Shown: one piece after another, positions 22,208-36,200 of the stretch
Layout: every line of letters begins with the position of its first letter
Position numbering within the stretch: position 1 is the stretch's first letter
Origin: Vitellaria paradoxa
Taxonomy: Eukaryota > Streptophyta > Magnoliopsida > Ericales > Sapotaceae
Reading direction: 5' to 3'
Assembly (NCBI GenBank): GCA_019916065.1
Contig: CM034233.1
Coordinates: 5,028,516-5,092,515, forward strand
Length of the DNA stretch: 64,000 nt
The notes under the pieces: model-generated
What the model was told of the DNA's origin: nothing
Databases searched by the model: none
Seen by the model: the letters and a program-made list of their open reading frames with translations, nothing else
Position numbers and translations under genes: made by a program

Positions 22208-24251
22208 TTCTTTTTTTTCTTTTAAGCTCGATTCAAATCAATCTCTTTGAGATAGGAAGAAAAAAAAAAAAAGAACTATGCTTAGCGGTTAGATCTTTGG
22301 AAGCAAAACGAATCTCGGAATCACAAAACGATGATCCGACAACCTTCCTTCAGGCGAATGACGGACCATTGTTAAGTCTCTCGTGGGTTTGGCTCTGATG
22401 AAGAAGACGGTTCGATGCGCTGCTTCCTTGTCTTGGTTCACTCGTAACCGAACTGAACCGGGATTGTACGGACAGAAAATGACGGTGGTTATTAACTGTA
22501 GATTTAAAAAGGGTGTCTGAGATTGGCGAGGTGGGCATCTGGGGAAAAATTGTTGCACGCTTTTGTGCTACGATAATTTAGGTTAATATGTGCCACGTAA
22601 ACGTAGTAGAAATACCGTACGAGTTTTTCTAGGGGCATAAATAGTAATTGGAGATGGAGTTGTTATTGTTATCCGACTTGACTTTAAACTCATGTAGAAT
22701 CGAGGGGGGATTAATGTCACGGAAATGTGATATTATTATACATTTTTATGACTCGATTCACTCTCTAATAAAATATTAAGATTTAAAATTATTTTATGTA
22801 AAATTATATTATTTTCCAATCAATCAAACATTTAAAAAAAAATAATTCAACATAAAAAATTAATTTTTTATAATATATAATCCCCATAACCTTACATATT
22901 ATTTATTTTCTATCATGATATTTTCCGAATCAAATCTAACCTTTGTGTTCTAAGAACATAAAATAATTGATCGTATGAGAGTTTGAATGGGAATGAGAGA
23001 GACGGTAGATAGAATTGCAAATGAATGTAGTTGAGAAATTCAAGATAAGCTTAATTTATCAGCTATATACATATATATATATATATATATTAAATAAATT
23101 CGAGCCCTTAACAAGTAAATAATATTCATACTTAATGTTGACTTATTAAATGCACAAATACAATCAAATTGGAGTCGACCTTGAGTTTATTAATTAATTA
23201 CTCAGATCATTCAAAATCATTAATTAACCTTTATCAAAATTTTATTAAAAGAATCACCGTCAAATAAGAGTAAAAAATAGGTGAGTCAAGCTCGAGTCAG
23301 GCTATCACAAGCTTAATATTTTAATTTCAAACTCAACCCTACGTTAATTCTTAAATTCAAAATAAACATGTCCCTTTTCTTTATTAATTTATTACACCTT
23401 GTCATCAACACAGTATCATCGTTTCACATAATATTTACTCACCGAATATTTTACTTACCAAAAGTGGGAGCTGCTTGCACTGAAGAATTCTTACATTCGT
23501 ACATTATTCCACCTAGGGATCAAAACAACAAAGTGAATAATTAATAATTATTCAATTCTGTTTTTGCATCTAAAGCTTAGCAAACTTTAGAAGTTCCTAC
23601 ACAAAGCACAAGTCTTGAACTTAACCAATTAATGGTCCGTAAGATGTTACACGAATCCCCGATTTACTCACTAGTTATGCGATCTATTGAATGTTACAAT
23701 AAATTAGTGAGATTCTGAATTACCAAAAAAAAAAAAAAAACAAGAAAAAAAACAAATATTCTATAAATTTGCATTCCAATGGCAAGAAAAAATTACCGGG
23801 GTAGGGCATTTGAAGTGCTCAACCCCATGGAATTCATGAAGAAATCAAAATCACTCCAAGAAAAATTCCAGAGCAGTAGGGATGGTATGACAGACCCTTT
23901 GTTTTTTTTTTTTTTTCAAAGAAATCTGCAACCCAGAGAAGTGGAAGAACAATCCTAAATATAACTTTTATGGATTATTCCAACTCCAGCAATAATTGCC
24001 AAAGTCTTCGTCATTCACGCACATGCCACTTCCAACAGTAAGTAATTCTACTCTTCCTTCCCCGAATTCCCATCCAAACAGAGCCACATCCAACACCAAT
24101 TACGTAGACAGATGCAATCCTCCGTCTGAAAATTAATTGTTGTATACTTCTCTAAGATTAATATCAATCTAAAATTAGCATAATACAACGCTATTTTATT
24201 GCGAAGCAAATATGATATTTCATACACTGGACTAACTAATATTATGAATAA
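22208..24251. other. Spacer between MLO and NUP155
   Basis: No exon is recognised. The MLO-proximal 350 bp is less AT-rich and is the likely 5' UTR and promoter. About 22680-23450 is AT-rich with a (TA)n tract. The last few hundred bases before 24252 are the probable NUP155 3' UTR. Short open frames here show no family resemblance. Confidence 0.5.
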
Positions 24252-27200
24252 TCAAAATCGATCGAAAGAAAAAGGGCTTAGAAGTGACTCTTCAAGTTCT
24301 CGAAAGCCTCTGTACACAGCCTCTGTTTGGCTCTGGGGAAGGGCCAATCTCCGCACTTCAGTCATATACCTGTTATTGCATCAAGAAGCAGTAAAGAGTT
24401 GGAACAAGAAGTTCTAGCAAAATGATTAAGAATAAAATATAATCAAATAATTACAAACAACAACAACAAATGTAAAATAGATCTTCAAACCCACAAGACA
24501 ATAGTAATTTTAGTTTTCAGACAATTGCAAAAACTAAAAAAATATGAAAGAGGTAATGATCCCTATGACTAACAGAAAGCCAGACTCAACTTCTATCTAA
24601 CCCTTTTACTTCGCCGCATAACTAGATTAAACATATCTGACTGCTTATGGATCTGGATCAAGTCTTTAAATTTTGTATCTAGATCGGGTATGGATTTGCC
24701 TACTGACCGGCCTACTTGTAATTATTGAATCAACTTTGCAGCGTTTCTGAGGACGCTTAGAAATTACAAAATTTTAGTTGTCCTAATTGAAATAACATTG
24801 GTCCAAAAGGAAGATCATAAGGAAGTTGGATTCAAATAAAATGCAAAATTGTTTAGGGAAAACTGGAACTTTGAACCTTTAGATGAGTTCAGCAAATATG
24901 ACTATGTCAAGATCCAAGAGATCCGCATGCAACAAAAGGCAGCCCAGAATTGTTTCACGAACACATACAATACATAAATTCCAATCCCTTGAAACATATA
25001 CAGTTTGAAGCATGACCGTGTAGTAACCAAATCTGACACATCGGATACCAAATATGTAATACACGTCAGATATATCACGTGGCATTTCCATTTATTTGAT
25101 CATTCTCCAAGCAGGATTTAAGACAAACCAAGATTTATGCATCTGAAAATCCTAAAACCATAACGTCTTCTATATTATATTTTTGCTGCATTTTACAAGT
25201 CGAATTATGCTTGAATTATTGAATTTATTTTTATGCGTATGTATTCACACATAGTTAATAAAACTATATTTTTGCCATATCCTAGCATCCTCATTTTTCC
25301 AAAATCACTGTATCCGTATCTGTTCCCATATTATGTTCGTATCACATATCAATTCCTATATTTTATTAGTATCTCAAATCCCTATTTGTACTACTTAGCA
25401 TATACATGTTGCAATATATGAACGTTTCATGAACCCAGGTGGAACAGAAAAAAGAGCAAGAAATTGACCTGTTTGCCGCACTCGTGATCTTATCGCGAAC
25501 CCCCTGGTTAAGTATTGTTGTTTGCTCCCGTGAGAATGTTGTACCAAGAATTAGAGACGCTCCAGTTGTGCTTGTATTCATTCTCTGCGCAAATACAGAC
25601 ATCGCCCACTCACGAAGTACTACCAGCACTGAACGAAGGAGACGCAATCTTAAATTTGGAGATGGCAAAATTGCTCCATTTGATAACAGCTGGTCATAAG
25701 TATTCAATACAGGTTCTATTGCACCCTTGCAAGCAGCAAGAAGAGCCCTTGCAACATCTTCATCTCCCACGGATTCAACCCCCGAAACTGACCTCTCCTA
25801 TAATGATGTAATTAAATATGAATTGAGCCATAAAGGGAAAGATATCAAGATATTACGCATATAACTCTCAGAGTGAGAGTTATCAGATGAACCACCAGCA
25901 CAGATAAAAAGAATAAGGAAAACAAGAAAAATGAAGAAAACCAAAAGGAAAGGAAAATAAAGTTAAAAAGAGAATTACCAATGCCGCCTTCTCAAGGTGA
26001 AGACACAACGTATCTAATGGTAAAACAGCTCCATCACCAGGATAAACATGGGAACCAACCCGCTTCAATACTGCACAAGCTTCAGCAATGCCCCCCCTAG
26101 AAAGAGCTTGATCGATGAGTCTTGCCCATGTCTCCCTCACAATGCTACTATCAGCATCACCAGAATAGTTTGCAAAGTACAACATTTCCAAGCATATCTG
26201 AATGAACAAAAGCAGGAAAACCAATCGGAAAAAGTGAAAATACTAAAATATTACTCAAATAAAAAATTTAATAACTGCCTGCATGGCCCATAAACCTTTG
26301 TCCAAAATGTGTTCCCACAACTAACAAAGGAGAGACAATGTAGAGCTCAATTCATAACCATATCTGGGGTCAGAGAACAGTAAAATTCTGACAACTAAAT
26401 ATAATTTATCAAAACAAAAACAAACAAATTAAGGCATGCACATGCATTAGTAAAAGCAAAACTATGCATAAGGTTGTAGTCTATGGGATACAAGGAAGGG
26501 AATAAACACCATTGAACAAATGATTCTAGCCCACTAAAAACTACTAAAAGGAGTATGCCAGGCAAATAAGAAGATAAAAGAAACAGAACTAGAACAGATA
26601 TTTAATCATTTTGTAATACCCGACTATAGGAGACAGTAGCAAGAGACCATCTTGCAGCAGGTTCCTTTAATTTCTTCTGTAGAGGGCTACCTTCACAACC
26701 CCCACCCCACCCCCAAAATAATAATAATAATAACAATGATAATAATATTAATAATAGTAAACAAATTATCTCATTAATTATACAGTGATTAATACTTGAG
26801 AGAGAACACATCAACCATGTAATATCTAAATATGAAAAATGCAAACTTTCAAAAAAGATCATAAAAATATCATCTCAAATAAATTAATACAATGTCGAGT
26901 TTTTAGATAGGGAAGAATGATTTACCTCCCAGAGCTCAAATGGAACTGCGAATTCATTATAGAGTTGAGTGATGCTCTTTAAATCAAATAACAACTCTTT
27001 GACCTTTTCTTGTATAGAGCGCACCACATTCGCATCAGCAGCATGGGTTCCCTCAGGAGACAAATCACTTGGAGAAGAATCAGACATACCAGTTGATGCC
27101 TCTAACTTAAAGCCTATGGCCTCCAATTCTTCTTTGATTTTTATTTGAAATCGAAGAACAGCAAGCTTCCCTTCAAGCAAATCCAGCAGTCCATCGTCAA

Positions 27201-30200
27201 AAGCACCACGAGAAGAACCTACTTGTCCATCACCATCACTCACATTCTTTGCCTGCAGAACTGCATTACTTAGGTATTGATGCCTGAAAATGCAAATGTG
27301 AAACGAGTAAAATTATCAGAAAGTGGACTAGGATATAGACAGAACTTAGGTCATTCCAAGGATAAATGATTTGATGTTCTCAGAAAGTGGACCAGGACAT
27401 AGACAGAATTTAGGCCATTCCAAAGATTAATGATTTGACCCAACCTAAGTTTGTTTCAACTAAAATTTAAAGAGGTGTTGGCTTTATTCCAGAATCTGAA
27501 AAAAAGAAACAACTGGAGCTACCTCTTAACCAACCATGAATTGTACAAGTCTTTGTTTATGAGACAAAAAAACTCCACAAGAAGCTAAAAATGATAGAAG
27601 AAAAACGTGAAGTGTAAAAACAACATGACAGACGATAGGAAACTTTACGAGACACAGAAAGACTTTACGAGCAGCCGAAGAAATGATAGAAGATAAATGT
27701 ATAGAGAAAAAACAACAGGAATAGAAAATGGAACTAAGCTTGATAAGAGGAATATCATCCTAACTAACCCCCACAAGTCATTTGACCCCACCTGGAACAA
27801 GACATGGTAAATGATTTTGATTCCCGGTCAACCACACACAAATCCAACCTTCTAGAGCTGTCAATTGTATCTAAAGAGATTAGAGAGACCACAAGGTCCA
27901 TCTTCGCCTTCTTTAATACACATGATACAATATTATGCTCCACACATTCATGCATGTAACGCTTGTAAGTTTAATTCAATTATCAGAATCGCAAGTCCTT
28001 AGGATCAGTTGCAAGAATCTTTTTTCCAAAACATACCACTTAGGTGCCATTTGGTATACCTGTTTTGAGCCCATTTTCCATTTTGCAATTTTGAAAACAT
28101 AAAAAACAGCTCAAAACGCATTTGGCCACTTATATTTTCAAAATTTGTTTTAGAAAACAGAAAATGGATTTACACATGAAATGTAAAATGGCAAAAAGTC
28201 GTTTTGAATGTTTTTAACCCAAAACAAGAAAAATCTCAAAACACGAAAAACAAAAAATATAAAACCAAATGCGTTTTATGTTTTCCTTGTTTTGAGATTT
28301 TCAAAACATAAAATAGAAAATACAAAACAAAACAGAAAACGAAAAATAGAAATACAAACCAAATGACACCTTAGATTTTGTCTTTAGCAGCAGAAGCCCT
28401 TGCAAGTGCACCAATGGATCAACACTTTAAAACTAAAAAAACCATATTTTGTTCGATCCAATTATGTGGGTCAAACCATTTATTTAGGCAGTAAAGGCAG
28501 AAAATAACTGAGGGTTATGTTGACTCAGCTGTAAGACACACATTTTACGAATTTCATGCCAGACAAGTCATTCAACATGGATATAATTAACAAGGAAAAA
28601 AAAAAAAAAAGTATCACAAAAATTCTTCAAGGAGTGCTAATGATATGACCTCTGTTCCAGTGTAGGAACATCCCCTCCATCAGTAGGCCGCCTTTCTGCC
28701 AATCTTAACAGCATATGTGCAGCAAGAACATGCTGCCGCTTCAGGACATAATACCGTGCCAGAAGCTCTATATATTTTGCTTGATTGGATTGAATATGTG
28801 ATCCAGAACGACCCAGTGGAGAAGTTGCTGATGTAACTGCAGAAGTAGCCCGAACCTAGGAAAGAAGGAGACAGAGATAAATTAAAAACTCAAAGATATA
28901 CTACAATTTGAATACGAATAAAAGGAGTAAATAAAGTACTAAACAAAATAACACCTCACGTACAGGTTCACGCCCAGCACTCTGCAGAAAAGGAACCAAA
29001 TCAGGGCCACCATACTCTAACAACTCATTTTCGAGGCCCAAATCAATTAATGCCCGATATAAATAGTTGTGGAATAGTCTATCAGGTGACTGTACACCAA
29101 GTTGAACAATCTGGCAAATATACTTTTTCCGAGAGGCTGGGTCAAGAGAAGATTGGGCAACAGATCTGATAGGAGAACCAAATTCCCTTTGTGAAGCATC
29201 TCCTTTCAGAGCATGCAAAGCACTAGTGACAATCTCATAACACTGTTCACGCTGGGCAAGCACATGTTCTCGAATTCCTGCGTCTATCTGCTCATTAAAA
29301 GCATCACCAGCAGGGTCAAGGGTCTGGGCCTTTTGCAAAGGTAAGCGGACCACAGCTTCATAAAATCTGCAATGTCCAACAGAAATTGTGTCTAATATTT
29401 AACAATTCAACTAAAAGAATACAACTTGAAAGAACTGCAGGTTACAATGTTCAGCATAATGGATGGACGAACCTCAGGTCAGCAAACCGTTTGCAAACAG
29501 TCTGCAAGTCTGCAGACTCTGGAACTGAACTTAAATAGTTGAAGGCTTCTCTTGCCAGATTTTCTCTCTCCTCAGCATCAGAAGTCACAGCAGCTCGCTC
29601 AAGACATTCCACGGCTAAATAAAACTTGTAATCTGATTCCTTGAAATAGCTTGGACACCCATCTCGAAGTCTAGCACTGATCTCATCTACTGTTCCCCTG
29701 CCATCAGGACCAGTGTAATACTGGAGGCATGGTGACATCTTTTGTAAGAGAAAAATTCAAAATGCAACAACGCCAAACAGACCCAGCATAAGCTACTATA
29801 ACATTTTTTTTTTTTTCAAAATGCAACAATGCCAAACAGCCCCAGCATAAGCTACTATAACATTATTTTTCTTATAAAAGAGGAAGAGGAGAAAAATGTT
29901 AACCAAATAATAACAGTTCTGTAAATAATTTATTTAGGATTTCTGTGTATTTATTCAGGAGATCTGTAATAGTTGCACAGAAGTACCTCCATCAAAGCAG
30001 ATATAAACCTTGTAGCAAGTTGATCGCCTTCCTCAGAACATACTAGCTGATGGAATGTCAATTGAACCAATGCCTGCCGCAGATGAGCATCAAAATTCTG
30101 AACCAAGCGCGTCACATGATGCTGTGAAATGAGTTGCAGCAAAAACAGAGCTTCAGCGCACCTAAGGAGCAACTGCCTGATACATTCCATCGCCCTTACC

Positions 30201-33200
30201 TACGGAAAACAATCCAACTGATTCGTAGCCAATCTGTAAAAACTAATTAAAATGAAATTAAAAAACAACACACACAGATACACACAAAGCCTCTCAATAT
30301 CGACTTACCTCCATGGCTGCTAATTCTGCAGGACTATATGGAAGTCGTTGCCTTTTATTAGATGTACCACCTTCAGCAGATTCAATCCGAGAGTAAGAAC
30401 CAAACAAGTTCCTTATCATACTTCTATCACCAGTGCCCAGATCTGAACCTGTTCCGTACAGAATTGAACCAGTCAAGTCTCCAAGACCAGCAACGCAACC
30501 ATATAGTCCCCTTCTCTGATTCCTTCTAGATCTTAGAAACTTCTCTAAAGAACGAATTTTGTCTTCAAGGACTCGCATTGCACCAACAGGGAGTCTGCAT
30601 ACAATTATCCCATTTCCAGACATGGCTTCAGAAGAACCTAAGCTACCTCTGCTTACCATAACAGGTAGCTCCCACAATGGAAAAAGCAACCTTGATGAGC
30701 ACAAGCAGAGTCCTTCATGTGCACCTGAGAAAATAGGCTCAGCTTCTTGGACAACCTGCCCCATACTAAATCCCCCAGCCGCAGTTCTGGCATTTGACAA
30801 TGCACCACTGCCTTCTAGTTGCGGTACTCCAACAAGTCTAGGGTCCTCAAAAGCTTCAGCTGCCTTCTCAGCAACAACATTGCTTATCAGATTTTCAGTG
30901 CGGACTATCTTTGCAGCCAACATTAAACACATGGCCACTGCCTCTCCAGCTCCAAACCGATTGAAAAAATCCTCTAACATTGATCTTGGTGAGTTGGACT
31001 CCAATAACCTCCTCAGAATGTCAACTGGCCTGTTGAAAACAACTTCCATCATGCCCATTGTACTGAATATGACAATTCTTCTCCTTGGTAATATATGTTG
31101 TGTTGAAAGATCACCTCTAGCCCAGAGTTTTCCAGCTGCTTTTTCAAAGGATTCCCCTGAGCTATCAAATCCACAGAAGTCCAATTGCGAATACAGTGAC
31201 TGTACAGTGGCTTCTGTATCCGGCAGTGGTAAAACATCAGCCACAAAAAGCATTCGACCTTCAATGGGCAGGGAAGATACAGTTTCCCGTAGTGCCCGAG
31301 TACCCCTTGCACCTGTTCCCATCTTCGCAGATGCAGATGATTGTGTGCTTGGATCTCTGTTCACAATCAGAAGTGAAGATGTGGTTGCTGGAGATGAATC
31401 AGAAAGAACAAGAGTTCCAGCAGAATAATAAGCTGATTCTATCTTCAATGACAAATCTTCATTTTGTGATCTACCAGCAACAGATATCACACCTAAAGCA
31501 CCGCCAACTCCCAAAGGAGGAGAAGGCCTAGTTGTTACTACTTTTAAGCAGCTCGGATTCTGACCATTAGCACTGAATCCACCCAAACCTCCAACAGCAC
31601 CGCTGCTTCCACTAGGAGTAGTTGATAGGTACAGCCTTCTGCCATCTGATAAAACAGCAACAAGATGTAGCCATTTTGATTCCAGTGTTGACAAGGAAGA
31701 AATGGAAATTATAGATGCTTTTGCTGATCGAGGGGCTCTTGATCCAGCTGACTGTCTCCCTCCATAATGTGTATCCCTCTGATTGATCAAATTTTTCTCT
31801 TCTGCAACCTTCTTGAGCGGACCGTCTCCCTGTGGGCCAAGAACAAAAACTTGGATCTTCATATCTTCAGTGCACGCATACAAAATGTGTCTCTCATTAT
31901 CAACAACCATTTCAACAATGGGATCAACAGCTCCAAACTTGAATACATTTGGTACAACCCACCTGATCAGAATCAGAAAGCGAGCATCCATGAGCATATA
32001 AGAACAAGACAATTTCTCCAAAAAAGAGAGATAAGATTTCAAGCAAGAGCTCAAACACAACAGCAGTATCAATACCTGGCTGCTAACGGATATGGACCAA
32101 AACATAAGTTCAACTCAATAGATAATATATAGTTTGACTTGCGTTAATCTCAATGTGCAATGGAATTATCAAATTGAGTTCATGGATTTACCTCAGTCAA
32201 AAAATGTTCCTACAAATAATTGTTATCATTGGAGCCCATTCGAAGGTGAACATAAGCTCAGAGATCTAATGAAGTCCAAAGGCCATCTTATAAAACATCT
32301 TATGCATATGTGAAAACTTAATGAGCATAAGCCATTAAAATTATTAAAAAGGAGATGTTACCTTGAAATGACACTTCCCAAACCCGCAGTGAGGCAACTT
32401 TTACGACAACGCTTGTGCCAGCCTGAACCGGTTGTATAATGCAATTCATAAATGTGGCCATCACGGCCAGCCAGGAAAATATGACCTCTGTCAGTACAAG
32501 TAATACATGTCATTGTGACTCCATCAGATGGAATTGTATACTCTGGCAAAGGCTGTAGTGAAACCTCGGCATATGAATCTGTTCCATCACCCGTTCCAGA
32601 GCAGCATACTCCTACGAGAATCAACTGGCCAAAATAGAATATAGATGTGAATTGCCAAGCAAGTCAATATAAAAGGGGAGAAATTTACAGAAATAAGAAG
32701 ATAATTCTCAAAGGAAACAAATATATTGAAGGTTAAACCCGGCGTGCCGCAGGGGGGAGGGGGAGGCTAATGGGAAACAAATGCAATTAAAGAACAAAGC
32801 ATAATTGTTCATGCATATACAAATGCACTTCAATGAAGAATAAAGAGGCATGTGTGCTATTCTACAAGTTTTAAGGCATCCAGCAAAGATAAAAAAATTT
32901 TTTTTGATTGGTAAGTGGGGTTAGGGGGGAGCCCGGGGTCGAACCCGGGCAGGGTAAGTGGGTAAGAGGGACAGCTCCACTGAGCTAAAGCACCACTTCT
33001 CCAGCAAAGATAAAAATAATAAACAAAAAAATAGATACAGTATATTAAAAGCATCAAGATGATGCAAAGGACACAAAGGTCAACTAAAACTCAAAACTAT
33101 CAACAAACAGTAAAAAAGTAAAGATCTCTCTCTTTTCCTTTCTCTAACCAACTGTCTAAAGAAGACAGAAAACCACCCTCCACAATGGAATTTCCACATC

Positions 33201-36200
33201 TGTAAAGCACCTCCTATTTCTCTCCCCCACAATTAACCAAAGATTCCAAAACAGTATAAGATTCCAAATTCTCCTTTCGTATTTTGGAAGCCTTGACACC
33301 CCAAGATTCGAGCAAATGATTAAGTCTTCTAGCCATAGGCCACCCAAGATTGATTTTTGAAAAGACAAGATTCCACAGCTCATCAGCCCACCGGCATTTC
33401 ACAGACAAATGATCAACAGATTCAGCAGCAATTTTGCACAAACAACATTTATTCACATCCTCCTCCTCCTCCTCAAGTTGTCTACTGTGAGAATTTTGCC
33501 TAGGACTCCACACCACACAAAGAATGCTACTTTAGGCAGAGCTCCACACTTTCAAATTTTGCCCCATGGAAAACTTGTGTCACCACCACCTCTGCCATAG
33601 CGTTATAAAAAGATTTGACACCGAACACACCTGACCTTGTTGACCTCCAAATAGAAATATCATCTCTTCTTTGAACTTTAAAAGAATAAAAACTTTCATA
33701 GCTCTCCACCTTCCAATCCTGCAAGTGCCTTCTCAAAATTACTTCCAAAACCATGCTGCCACTGACATGCCTCCAGTTCTCAAGAACGTAATTACTATAT
33801 AGTAATTTTAAATATATAACTTGTAAAAGCATAATGTGAGTAATATCCGATTGACGACAAAACACATAGTGAAATTTGCTCAAGAAAGAACTGTCAAAGC
33901 TTACTCAATACAATCATGTGCCTTACATGCGCATAAATTGAATATCTACACCATAATGTGAAAAAATGGAATATATTAACTCTATATACGCCAGTAATTA
34001 AGCCATTACAAGTACAAAGTTTGACCCAGATTGGTCAAATACATCATTTTGAACACTCCAAGCTCAGATAAAAGTTAAAGTAATGGACAAACCTTTGATA
34101 GGGTAAGAAAATTCAAGAAAGATTTGGTGGTAGTGGTGGTTGTTTTTGTGTGTGTGGGATGGGGTATTATTTATTTATTTATTTATTTTTTTGTATTTTT
34201 TTTTGGGGGGGGGGGGGGAGGGTGTTTATCACTGCCGGGAGTAAAAAGACAAGCCTTTATTAGGCTAAACACATCAAATCAAAGTGAAAAAAAAAAAAAA
34301 AATACAAGACTTCAAATAGGCTGAGAATAATGAAGAAAAATGAGGGGGCAGGCCTCATAAGCCAATAACAGCTCTATGCATCAAAGTCGAAATCCATAAG
34401 TAAAAATTAGGACCAAGCCTCCTATTGGCTTCTGGTCTTCAAATTTCAAATCACCACAAGCGCATAACATTGATCACCAGAAGACAAAATAAGGTGAAAT
34501 TTCACCAAATTCCAAAAAGTGGGATGCTAAGGTTGGAAATTCCCAAAAAGAAAAATTTATGGTGGATCACGGTTGGCAGTCACACCAAATGTTGTCGTAT
34601 CATGGTTATAGATGTTATCGGGAAGAAAAATAAAGATTGATACTAGTGTTAAATCTTTAATGTTAGCACTAAACAAATATAAAAAAAAAATTAGAAACAA
34701 GAAGATTAGAGGATGATACAAGTTCTAAAAGGGAACTAAAGTACATAAAAACTAGATGATAAAGTAAGACATGGTCATGGGCGAAAGGCGATGAACCATG
34801 TGCTAACACCAAGACAACTACGACTAAAGCCAAAGAACAAAGAAGAATTACCCAATATGTGGGAATTGGATCCAAAATTGATAATTCAAGAGAGAGAGGA
34901 TAAGGTCAAAAAAGCTAAATTACCTGAGTTAGTCAAAGTAACAATAGAGGTAGATGAGGTGGAGACACGTAGAGACTAAATATATTCCTACTGTTGTAAA
35001 GACTTGAAAGTGAATGTTTACTAAGAACTAGAAGTGGTAACTCCTGAAGACGAGGATGAAGGACAATCAATAATGTGTGTTCCTGCTCAAGATTTCCATA
35101 CTTCTTCCAGCAAAATAGATCACTCTGATTGGTGCCACCAAAAAAGTTAGACTTTCTATAACCATGAGCAATGGATCTCCCTCCACCACGAGATCGACTG
35201 CAGACACTATGTCCACCTCGAATACTACAAAAAACACTCTAGGATGTACCTCCACGACCACTATAGTTGCTGATAAGAACAAAAGAATTACCAACAAGAA
35301 CTAAAGAAGTCACTGTCGAAGTCTAAATATCCAAAGACAACCATTGTATATGAGAGTGAGCACTAGCAGCAGTAGCTAGGTCTCACTGGCAAAAAAACTG
35401 ATACTTGAAACCAAGTAGAGCAAAATCAAAGCCAGCCAAGAAATTAGCAATCATAAATTACTCTCAATATTTCTTCTGCTGCATCAAATCCTCCTAGAAG
35501 GGACAATATTGGAATAATTGCTCCTATAACCCTCTAAGGTTAACTACCCAAAAAAAAAAAAAATCCCTAAGGTGACTGCAATAGTTAGACAGTGATCTAT
35601 CACCCTACTTTGCAAAAAAAAGTCACAATTCATATATCCAATAAACATTGCTCCACTAAGAATAGGACTAAGGCAGCCAATCCTAGATCTTCTTAGATGA
35701 ATCACAAAACCCAACGGTGGTGGCTATTGAGTCTTCCAAGCTATTCTTGAAAATGCCAATGACAATGGCATCCACACATGATAACGAGGATCAACAGATG
35801 CAGAGCTGATAGTAGAGTTACTACTTCTGACTCTCAAGAGACATTCACTTTGAGTTCTTCATAATTTTTGGAACTTATTTAGTCGCCATGTGTCTCCACC
35901 TTATCTACCTCTATTACTACTTTGGCTAACTCCGGCAAATAAGCACTTGTAGCCTCATCCTCTCCCTCTTGGATCATCATCGATTTTGGAGCTAGTTCCC
36001 ACAGGTTTGGTAATTCTTTTTTTGTTCTCTAATTTAGTCATATTCATCACAGTGTTAACATATGGTTCATATCATCCGGTGTCTAGTTGAGGGGCCTTTC
36101 ACCCCTCATCATCATCTCTTACCTTATCGTTTAGTCTTTACATAGCTCGCTTTCCCTTTAGGGTGTGTTTGTTTGAGGGATTGGATGATGGGGGATAAGT

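Noticed and set aside
30559..31428. 289-codon open frame on the plus strand
   Set aside because: It lies antisense within the large NUP155 exon 30309-31962. The minus-strand frame is clearly Nup155, so this is a shadow of codon bias.
32896..33000. tRNA gene candidate on the minus strand
   Set aside because: A and B boxes are present, but no full cloverleaf can be built. The perfect 16-bp target duplication and A-rich tail show a SINE.
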